A stretch of 64,000 bases of DNA, taken from Patiria pectinifera. Its lineage: Eukaryota; Echinodermata; Asteroidea; Valvatida; Asterinidae. The stretch's first letter is position 1, and each line of letters begins with the position of its first letter. The DNA is taken from assembly GCA_029964075.1 (NCBI GenBank), contig CM057129.1, positions 15,553,430 to 15,617,429 on the forward strand. The letters are read 5' to 3'. The notes beneath the pieces are model-generated. The model saw only the letters and a program-made list of their open reading frames with translations. It was not told the origin of the DNA and did not search any database. Shown here in pieces: positions 46,092-58,000 of the stretch. A program made the translations under genes and the position numbers.

Positions 46092-49000
46092 CTGAAACAA
46101 ACAATTATGCTGAAGTTACTCACTCCTGAAAATCAGCCCAACTTGGCAGGAGATGATGTTTTACCTTCTGTTTTGAACTTCAGGGTTGCAAGTAAGGTTG
46201 TCAATGGAGAGCTAGTAAATAATCTTTTTAGATGACACCACACTGACAATGTTCAAGTTCACCATCTTAATATACTTGTCCATTAGTTTTGGATTACCCT
46301 TTTTGATACATGCTGTACAGCACCTGAATATGAAAGGGAGAACACCTAGTTGAATAATGGTCAAAAGTCATTAGGAAACTTCTCTATATATTGACTCCCT
46401 GTGTACATTCCAAAACATGCATTACAATACATGCATGACAACCCTCAGTAGACTGGTCTGGACTAGTTGACTGAAGTAGTCCTCACATCACTGACTAGTG
46501 TATGTTGGATCAGAACATGGTTTGCTATCGTAAACAGTAGGGTTAACCACAGTTACAATATGGTTAACTACAGTTAACAATATGGTTAACTACAGTTAAG
46601 AATATGGTTAACTATACATAACACTATGGTTAACTATAGTTAACAATATGGTTTACCATTGATAACATTATGGTTAACCGTGGATAACAATATGGTTCAC
46701 TTTGGTTAACAATATGGTTAACCACGGTTAATCATATGGTTAACAATATGGATCTCTATCATTTTTGATCGAACTAGCTCCATGTTTTCCCATTTCTTTT
46801 GACCACTGGGAGCAGTGTACTCACATCATGGTTGCCTATGATGGTCACCCCAGGCGGCTGTTCGGCCTTGGTCAGCAGGACCCTTGACCCCTTCTCAGAC
46901 CCCGCGGCCATCAGTCCGTTGCCCACATACTGGCTGTTGTCCAGTAACATGACGGAGTTGTCAAAGCCCGAGGGGTTGAGTGAGTAGTTGCCCTTCCTGG
47001 GCCGACAGATCTGGTTGCGTAGGATGGTGTACACGACAAAGGCATACAAACCCTGTGTAAAAATCAAATTCTCAATTACATTACCATTAGGCTGAACAAA
47101 CAGGTTTCAAATCCAAGGAACTAAATTCCTTCTTGATAAGATTACATACCTTATAAATTATAACATTTGTTCGATCTTGAGTTATTTGGAGTAGCAATGA
47201 TAAGGTAATGATTTTATGATGAAATATCCAAAACTAAGGTGTTTTGATACAAAATGTTATCAAGAAAAATTCACCGGTAAAATCACAGAATCCTAAAATT
47301 CCACGTTAGTAATGACTGTTTATAGTATGAAGGAACTGAACAAATAATTTTGAAGCGGTTCAACAGGTTTGAAAGGCTGTGCATTCTGACCCCTTTTTTG
47401 GGTTAAAGATTCTGTCTTTAATTAATATTTCCCTCCCTTGTAAGATTCACCAGTCCAAACTGCAAAAAAGGTCAACTTTGAGAAGGAATTTAAGACTCAT
47501 TTTGGGCTTTGTTTCCAAACGGGCCTCATAGCCGAGCGTGGAGCTACAGAGTGGAGCTACAGAGGTTGGCGGTTCGAATCCCATTCGGACCAAAAACTGG
47601 AAAACTCTCTCTGACGACTCAACAGTAAAATTGGAACCCGATTCGTTCAGGGAAGGTAAGACGGCGAGAGGAGAGGACTGGGCACCGCCACGCATATGCC
47701 GCGCCCAAGACACAGTGGACCTCTAACACCCCACTGCCCCTACGGCCAGTAGACCTTTACCTTTTACCTTCCAAATCAAATGTTCAAGGATTCAAAGACT
47801 ATAAACAGTCAAGGTTTTTTTTTCACAGCAAGGGAGGATTTTTGTTTCCAACTTGCCTGAACAATGTTGAAGATGACAAAGACAATGAGCAACCAGAGGT
47901 AACTGTAGGCCATGTGTAGACCGCCGAAGAGACAGGTTAGAAAGATGATGGCCCAGAACACTAGCAGTAACTGCACCTCTGTAAGATGGAAATGAACATC
48001 AGGATTTTTTTAAAAATAATTCACGATAATGAAACCTACAATCGGCAGAACAAATCATTTTTTCCCCCTTACGTGGAAAACTGAATATGGTCTAGGAACA
48101 GTCCTAGACCATGCTGAAATATTGATTTTGCAATAGGTAACAAGTACTGGGTAGTTTTTACTTTGGGACACAAAAGCTAATTTTTCCCCCTATGATTCAT
48201 TTTTTCCCCACAAAAATCAAATTATTGGCTTCTAGACAATACCCCAGCTCTCACAGGGTAGGGTCATTTGTACGCAGAATACAATTCCTTTTCAGAGGGT
48301 TACAGATGCCCGAACATCAGAATAAAGTAGTTTTTTCCCATTAAAACAAGTCATACAAATTGAAAATTCATCAGGAGATAACAATTCATTGTTGGAAGAG
48401 CACAGGGTATGCATTCTTAAGAGGCTTCTGAATGCACTCATTTGGGGGTATCACACAGATACGTAACTGCAGAGAACATGGGGTTTAAACATGGATAATT
48501 TAAGGCATACACTTGATGATGGGGCACTGTATTGTAAATATCTTAAATTGGTACACATCAGGTATTCACGCCTTTCAACAGATCAAAGGCCCAACTTTGT
48601 AGAGGTTTGCACAAGATTTCCTGTTCACAGAACCGTGTCACGGAGATAGAATTTATTTTTCCGTTATTAAAATTTCAATCAAAGGCACGGTCTGAATGCT
48701 GATCGATCTTTATAGAATTGCGATTGTATTTCTAGTATTTCTGATCAACCCTGTACCACCCAAAACCGGCCCGCCGGTTACTCCAAGAGCCACCCCAAAC
48801 TGTCCCAGCACTAAAAATGGGATTAAAAACACAATGTTATACAATGTTATACAATGTAATACAATGTAAATACAATGTAAATACAATGTAAATACAATGT
48901 AATACAATGTAAATACAATGTAATACAATGTAAATGCAATGTAATACAATGTAGTACAAGTGTTCAAGGGTTAAACAAATATACAGATTTGAGTTGACTA

Positions 49001-52000
49001 GCTCACCAGTGGTATTGTAACTGCCCATATAGATGTCATCATATCGTTTCCACTGCGGCTTGACTTGGTAGGCATTGGTGAACACAGTGGCTACACCAAA
49101 CAGACACAGGATGGCTGGGCCGACTGCGCTGGCCAGGGCGGCATAGCCGTTAGGCATGAAACAACTGAGGACCAATGAAAAACAAAACCAAAGAGACTTA
49201 GGATTGATCTATTTTAAAGAAGCTGGCCACATTTCATGGGGCTGGGGCTGCTCAGACGGAAACTTGCTAAGCATGGAGAGTATTTTCTTAGCAAGATTAC
49301 AGGTTACCAGCCAAAACGTCATGCAATTTATATTGTTCGTGACTGGTTTCCATCTCATTTTTTTTCGCTAAGTACATAACTTCACAAAGTAATGTATTCT
49401 ACTTGTCGTTCAGAAGTTCACTGGACATTTTCTTGAAATTTCCTTAACTTGGATTCTCAGCAAAATGGCCCTGAAAATAAAGCTTTTGATCGGCTTAAGC
49501 TTTCGGTAACCATAACAAAAGTAAAGAGGCTGCCATAGCTAAAATGATATATTTTTTTTTTAAATTTAAACCACACATGGAAAGCTGATAGTCTGGAAAT
49601 CTAATTATACTGCATTTTAAAGCTATAGTCCATCATTTGCAGCCATCCGAAAAGTAACTGGCGTAATTATTGTTGAAAAACAAACTTGGTTGAAAGATAG
49701 TAAGGGAACTAAACTCCCTGTGAAGTTATTCTTTCTGGGAAGCTGTCATTTTGAAGTAATCAACGAAAGAAGGCCTTTCCAACGGTGCGTCTTAAAGCCC
49801 GAGTCCATCATTTGCAGCTATCCAAAAAAGTAACTGGCGTAATTATTGTTGAAAAACATACTGGTTGAAAGATAGTAAGGGGACTAAACTCCCTGTGAAA
49901 TTATCCTTTCTGGCAAGCTCTCATTTTGAAGAAATCAACGAAAGAAGGCCTTTCCAACGGTGCGTCTTAAGACGCACCGTAGGAAAATTTAAATTAGTAG
50001 TTTGTTTTGTTATTCGGCGAAGCGCGCGCAAGCATTGGCACGATGCACACGTGCGCGCGGTTGCTATAATTCGTCAGATCAGTGCGCGACATCGCGTATA
50101 GCTGCAATTCAAAACAATTCAAAACATGATTCAGCAACTTTTGATTTGAAATTGAGATCCTAGAATGGTGTTTTTCTCGGAATATACAGCTGAAGCTGAG
50201 CTGAAACTTCATCAGGTTAGTTGTTCAGTATCCTTCATTAGATTTTGAACACTTTTGTTGCTTCAAACGAACAAAATGCACAAATTACAAATGATGGACT
50301 ATCTTTAAAAAAGAGCTTTCACAAGAATTATCACTCTATTTCCAATTCATTAAAGAAATGTCTGAAAATTACAGCCTTACTCACTGAGACAAGTGAGAAA
50401 ATATATTCTTATTGACTGTAATACTTCTACTTGAAGGAACATTTTTCAAAAGTTAGTGGTATTAGGAAGTTGCAAGTTCAAATCCTGCTCCGATTATTTG
50501 TTGAGTTTCTATTTTTCTCAATGTCTTTATTCAACAAAATATTTAACTTTGTCTTTATCTGTGATAGCTGCTGATTTTACAAAAAAACTGCTCAATGGAA
50601 ATATCAACACTTGGAAGCCTTTAAAAAAATGTCCCATCCCAAAAAGTAACATTGTTGGATATGAACTCACATATCTCCATTGAGATGCACGTCTCCATAC
50701 ATGGCCGCAGGAGATGACGGGTCCGCAATAGAAGTATCCAGCAGGAACGGCCAGTCAAACACGGCGTAGGTTATCACCACGTAGATGACGATAGCTACAA
50801 CGGGCAAACCTGGGTATCCAAACCAATGAATGGGGGATTAGTTCCATCTACATGGAATTGATAACTTCATTTGGAACTTTCAATACTTGTAGTAATGTTA
50901 ATCATATTGATGATATGGATAGAGAGGGGGGAAAAAAAAGCCAAGCTCATAAAGTCAAGGTTGCGCAGAGATCTTTAATCTGTTATCAAACTAATAAATC
51001 TTCTCACATCACCCCCATCTTAACCCTAACCCCCTAGGCCCTTGTTGCTTACAACCATCCTCAATCCTCCAAAATCCTCCAAAATTTTGCAACTCCGCCT
51101 AAATTTTTCAAAATTGTCAGACAGTCCTGCCTCAAAATGCATTCATCCTCAATCCTCCAAAATCCTCATTCCAAAATTTTGCACTCGTGTTTAAATTAAG
51201 GATAACCAACGCCAAATCCTTCAAAATCATCAGACAGTCCTGCCTCAAAATGCATTCATCCTCAATCCTCCAAAATCCTCTCGTGCTTCAATCATCATTC
51301 ATCCTCAATCCTCCAAAATCCTCATGTGCTTCAATCACCATTCATCCTCAATCCTCCAGAATCCTCATTTGATTCAATCACCATTCATCCTCAATCCTCT
51401 AGAATCCTCCAAAACCGCCAGGAGGATTTTGGAGGAGTGAGGTGGGTTAGGGTTAAGACGTTTAAATTCCGGATCATTTACAAAATTATGCTTATTGTCT
51501 TTAGAGCTCTCAGTGGCAAAGCCCCTTCATACATCATGGACATGCTCACAATTCATAACCAATCTCGGAATCTACGTTCATGTAACAAACATCTTCTCTA
51601 CGAGCCTAGATCACACAACACACTTAGGGAGACAGGTCTTTGTAGCAGCGCTTTTAGGTCGTCCGTTTCTGATGACAAAATGCTGTGTCCTACAACCGCC
51701 ATGTTGCACGAAAGCTCATCTCTGCTTGTAAATAATGCGTGTGCATCGTGCAATAATCCCCCTTGCGCATTTATGTGCCTAAGATGAGCTTTTCGCTTAA
51801 CATGGTAGTTATGGGATGCAGAAATTTCAGGCAAATGTCAGGTCTAAGCTTTTTTTAAAAAGATGTCTATGATGATGATTTGAATACATCTTAACGTATA
51901 CTGCCCTCTACGGGGAATGCATAGATGGGATAGACAATGTTGCTGTATATTATTTTTACTCACACCAGCCGATGACAAAAAAGAGAATGTAGTATCTCTC

Positions 52001-55000
52001 AGTGTGCTCGTCGTTGATCACAAACACCTTCCACAGATTGAAGGCCTGAAAATTAAAAATGAAAGCAAATTAAACATTAAATATATCAGAATCAGGGGGA
52101 GTGTGGCCTCATGGATACGGTTCGTGACTCATGATCAGAGAATCAGGGGTTCGAATCCAGCTACTGGCAACTTGCCTCTCTCAACCCAGGAGTATAAATG
52201 GGTATCGGCACCAGCTGGTGAGTAGCCTTTCAGTCCTTTCATGATAACCGGTGATAAACGCCGGCCTGATGAGCCACATCTTGGAACAGACTTTACTTTT
52301 ACATACTAGAATTTAAAAAGGTGTTTGCGTGATGCTGACTTTTAAAACCTTTTTCAAAAGTGGAACATTGACTCCAAAACAGTAAATCAACATTCTTAAT
52401 AATAATAATAATAATAATAATAAACAGTTCTTATATAGCGCATAATACAATGAAGTCTCTATGCGCTTGTGCGAGTGAACAGGTGAGTTTTAACAAGTTG
52501 TTTGAATTGATCCAAGGTGGGACAGGTTTTGATATGGTTAGGGAGATCATTCCATAGTTTGGGAGCAGTGAATTGAAAGGCACGTTGACCGTATGATTTG
52601 GTGGTAACTGGATAAGGAGTGAGAAGATCTTTGGAACTAGAGCGAAGGGTTCTTGGTGGTTGATATTTATTGATTAATTCTTGGAGGTAAATTGGGGCTA
52701 ATCCGTGTATGCATTTGTAAATCAGAACCAGTAATTTGAAAGTTATGCGGGATTTCACTGGTAGCCAATGCAGGTCATGCAGTACTGATGAAATGGGTTC
52801 ATGCAAGCGTGTTTTGGTGACAAGCCTCGCCGCAGAGTTCAGTATCCGTTGGAGTTTATTAAGTTGGGAATCTGGCAATCCGTAAAGGAGACTGTTGCAG
52901 TTGTCGATGCGACTTGTCACAAATGCATGGATCAGCCTTTCTGTTGTTGACTGATCCAAAAATTCTCGAATTTTTCCAATTTTATGTAAGCCAAAGGAAG
53001 AAGCACGACATATATTACTGATGTGCTTTTCCATAGTTAAGTGTTCATCGATGATTACGCCAAGATTCCGTGCACTTTGAATTGGTTGAAGAGAAGAATT
53101 GTCGATGGTGATGGGTGGAATTGTTTTTTTGTCTCTATAACGGGAGGACATGTGGAGTACCTCAGTCTTTTCCTCGTTCAGTTTCATACCATTTATGGAA
53201 GACCACGCTTTGATGTCATTCAAGCAGGCTTCAAGATTTGGAATGGCCTCAGTCTGATCAGTATGTTCCATAATCGTATATAACTGGGTGTCATCTGCGT
53301 ACATTGTGTAGTTAATACCATATGACTTGATCACGTCTTCTAGTGGAGAAGAGTATAAGTTGAACACAGTGGGCCCAATTACTGAACCCTGGGGGACACC
53401 TCGTTGCACGGGATAATTGCTAGAAATCTGGTCTCCGATGACGACTGATTGACTTCGGTTGATGAAATAGGTCCGAAACCAGTTGAGTGCTTGGTCACGG
53501 AAGCCAAATCTCTGCTCTAGTCGTTTGAATAAGATGTCATGGCTTATCGTGTCAAAAGCCGCCGAATAGTCTAAAAGTAACAAGACTGCTTCTCGGCCGC
53601 TATCCAGTGCAAGCAATAGATCGTTGCAAACACGAAGTAAGGCCGTTTCACAGCTGTGATTTTTTCGATAGGCTGACTGCATTGTTGCATTCAAGTCATT
53701 TGCAGACAGGTAGTGCTGAATTTGACAGACAGCTGCACGCTCAACCGTTTTGGACAAGAACTTCAAGTTGGCCACAGGACGGTAATTCTTAAAGTTCTCG
53801 CAGTCCAAGGAGGAATTTTTCAGAAGCGGTGTTATATGTGCACGTTTTAGGCTGTCAGGGAAGTTTCCATCTATAAAGGATCTGTTGATAATGCAAGCGA
53901 TGATTGGTGCAAGTTCATTTGCACATCGTTTCAGAAGACTTGTAGGGATAGGATCAAGGCCGCAGCTAGATGTCGGGGAATCGGCTATTAGTCTCTTGAC
54001 TTGTTGTGCAGACAATGGCTCAAAACGATTGAATACAGTGTCACAAGTACGGAACTGGATGTGTGAAGTGTCATGGGTTGTTTTCTGAAGCTCACTTGCT
54101 ATCCGCTCAATTTTCTCCGTAAAGAAAAGGGAGAAACGTTCTGTTAATGGTCCCTGAGAACTATCTGCAGATGGGGTGACTTTCAGGGATGTCACTTTAC
54201 ACATTTTGTCAACTTTATGAAAGAGTTCACGTGAGTTACAGTTTTCAAGTTGTTTAGTGTGGTACTCTTTCTTAGCTTTAAGAATCATCTGATTATAGCA
54301 ATGACTCTCAACTCTGAAAATCTGGCGATCGACCTCGAGTTTTGATGATCTCCAACGACGTTCTAGGCGCCTGAGATTTTGTTTGACTTTGCGTAGTTCA
54401 TTGTTATACCAAGGTGCATTTGGACGACATGTTATTGAACGCGAAAGAAGGGGGGCATGTTTTTCCAGGAGCTTGCTGAGAACGGCCTCGTACTGTGAGA
54501 CCAACTGATTTGCATCAGTCGAATGGGATGTATAGAGCTCGGAATTAAGAATATCTTGACGAAATCCATCAATGTCAATGTCGCGTATTTTACGCGTCTT
54601 GATGTTCATTTTGACGATGTCAGGCCTGCCGATGTTAAGCAGACAGGTCACTGCAGCATGGTCAGATGGTAGATAGTGGGTGGTTGACATGTCTGCAATT
54701 AATTCGTCTGGTGTACGTGAAAGAATCAGGTCAAGCGTATGACCTAAGCGATGTGTCGGAACCAGGACGTGTTGTCTGAGATTGAAGGAATCGATAAGTT
54801 CAGAAAATAATACTGCTTCACGATCGGTTTGATTGTCCATGTGGAAGTTGAAGTCACCTGTGATTAACAAACGATTTGGTTCCGAGACCAGTTCTTCGAG
54901 AAATGTTGAGAAATCATTCATAAATGTGGGAAATGTTTGTTGTCGGTTCTTAGTTCTTTGCGGCCTGTAAACCAATATTAGCCGTAGAGTTGTGTTGCGT

Positions 55001-58000
55001 TGGGCAGTTACAAGCAGGTCAATGTATTCGAAAGAGTTCCATGGTTTACATTCATTATGGCGCACTCTAAATGTTTTCCGTATACATACACCTACTCCAC
55101 CACCGGCTCTATTTTTTCATTCAACAATGACACTCTACAGCCTCATTAATGGACTTAGTCTTAGAAAATTTAAACAATTAACTAAATAAGATTTGGCAAG
55201 CCTAGTAAAGCCAGCCCAAGATCACTTTTTGGTCTAAGGGGTCCGATCACCTGAATTTTTTTTTTAGGCTTAAGCAAGTCTAATTCACAAGTGAATGAGT
55301 CAGTGTGACAATCGGTGAGTCAGTGAGGTACAAAGAAGACTATAGGCTGGCCCTCTGGGACTAACAAATATGAGATCTTGAAAGCTCCTGAAAGGTCTCG
55401 AACCAAACACTGACCCGAGATGTGAACAGAAGATTTTTTTTTTTTACCTGTACAAGCATCCAAGTGAATTGAGCAAGAAAGAAGAAGTGAATGAGAACCC
55501 CCAGGACCGCACAGGAGGCTGTGGAGATGTAGCTACTCACGTACGCTGAGGTGACAAAGACAACCTAGACACACAGAAAAAGAGAAAAGGGGGAGGGATT
55601 GTCACTGCTCATACTACCAAATAATAACATGAAAGCCTGAGTTCTTTTACCAATTATTCACGGAAGGTCTTATACCTGTTTCGAACTTGCAAATGTAAAT
55701 GTGCATATTGAAACAACGGTGACTTGTTTTTTTGTAATTGAATGTAGTGTTACCTGGAGTGACATGGCAGCAAAGCACATGTGTATGAGAAGCTTGGCAG
55801 AGAACATGGAGTAGACGGAGCAGACATTGTGAGCAATGATGGCACAAACGAGACCAGCCTGTAGAGAGAAAAGAAAATTGAACAAATCCCAATAACACAA
55901 AGCTGAAACACAACAAAATGAATCAGCGGTTCTGCAAATATTTACAATACTATATTCAAATCAAAACCCTCCTCAATCCTCCTCAATCCTCAAGGCGGTT
56001 TTGGAGGATTTTGGATTATGGCTGAATGGCAAAAAAGTGTTGGTTGAGTTTGGAGGATGCAATGTGTCGAGTTCGTAGGCTGTACCCTGCATTGTTTATG
56101 TTCAGTCATGCATCACTGAGCTCTGCATTATGCTGAATATCATCCGCACTGCTTCTGAATATCATCTGCACTGCCTTATCCTATTACAGAGATTGTTAGA
56201 GGATTTTGAAGGATTGAGGCAATGGTCACCCCTCCACTGAACAAATTCAGGAAATAACGGATGACTTTGGAGGATTGAGGCTGGCTCTGATTTTTACATG
56301 GTGGCAATTGGAGGATTTTGGAGGATTGAGGATGGTTCCTCGCAAAAATGACCTAGGGGGTTTAGTGAGTGCAAGTAAAACCCTGCATTACGTAATGCTT
56401 ATGTGCTCCATACGCTGCAAAGATTGTTAAGAATCCGAAAAGAATTAAGATATAAAAAAAATACACAGGTAGCCCAAACCCCCCAAAACAGAATATTTAA
56501 AATCAAATGTTCACGCCTTTATAATAAACTGAAAGATCTCCTACTCACAATGCAGATGAAACAGGACACGTAGATGTACACATTGTAGCCAACCAGATTA
56601 TCTGTTTCACCCTGGGCTGCGTAGTCTGACAAGTGAGTGCAAGAGCACTCCACATAGGCTCCCTGCTGCGTCTGCAGAAAAAAAAGATAAGAAAATTGAC
56701 CAATCAAAACCTATGTCTGATGTCAATGAAATAAAGCCAGCCAATCATGGCATTTCTCTCAGCATAGTCAGGCAGTTGAGTGCATGAGCACTCCACAAAG
56801 GCTCTTTGGTCAGTCTGCAGAAAAAGACTTAAGAGAGAACTGACCAATGAAAAGCACTGTATGATGTCAATGAAATAATGCAGCCAATCATGGAAACTCT
56901 CTTATCATAGTAAGGCAATTGAGTAAATGAACACTGAGTCAACAGAGGCTCCCTGATCAGTCCACTGAAAATAAAATAAAGAATGGACCAATGAAAAGCT
57001 CTGTCTGATGTTAATGAAATACTGCAGCCAATCACGGCACCTCTCTTGCCAACATCAGTTAGACAAATGATTGAATTTATGACATCTCATCAACTATGAA
57101 CTCAAAAGAACCGAAGGAATATAGAGTACCAAAGCGTGACGTCAGCTTTCATTGTTCTGGTTCACTCTGGTTTGCGTAGGAGGCGCACTTCGGTACTCTA
57201 TTTTACTGTTGTCTATTTTGTAATTTGTGCAAAAGAAGCTGTGTTCTCCCTCCATTTGTCATTTCTCAAGTTTGCAGCACTATTGTCATCACCAGCATCA
57301 TAACTTTGGGAGTGATCACTGGCCAACGTGAAATAAACAACTCTGGAGTTTGCCAAACTTTTTTATTGGAATAAAAGTTTCTGCAATACAGCAATTCTTC
57401 ACTCAACAGTATACACAGCCACAAGTACTGGGCCCAGACCTACCAGTATTTGACAGCTGTCCGGTCGCCAGCGCTCGGTGGGTCCGTTGAAGATGACACA
57501 GCTGGCTCCCCGCGGTGTCACCCTGGCATTGTCGGTGTAGATGCGGTAGGTGACCGGTGTGGACAGCCTGGTGAAATTCTGCTCAGCTCCCTTGATGGCC
57601 ACGGACAAAACCTGACACACAAAGAGACACAAAGCATGTCTTCAATGCTTGACTATCGCATGACTTTTCTGTGCGTGTATGTGTTCATACACGATTCCCA
57701 GCATACGTCCGCGATTGGGGTCGTGTGCAAAACATATGGATGTCTTCCTAAAAAGTTACGAGTGCAAACAAAAGAGGGACAATAGGACGTCCACGATCGA
57801 CGGTAAACACACGTTTGTGTGTATGTGTGGATAATAATAAGAACGCTCCTATTAGTAAACTAAATCACAGCGCTTACAGTATTATTATTATCCCTGATCA
57901 TTGGGCCAATTTAACATTCAAAATACCATCTCAGCTCCCTGGGGAGTATACAGCTCGATGCTGCCTGTTAGGCGCAAGCAAGCTTATTCAATCACAATAA

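Noticed and set aside
51020-51457. Interstitial telomere repeat (TTAACCCTAACCC)
   Set aside because: Only two motif copies occur, at both ends in inverted orientation, with flanking TTAA; these are transposon termini.
56761-56903. Functional alternative GPS exon
   Set aside because: The acceptor is good, but no donor follows and the reading frame ends in the intron; kept only as a finding about duplication, not as a coding exon.
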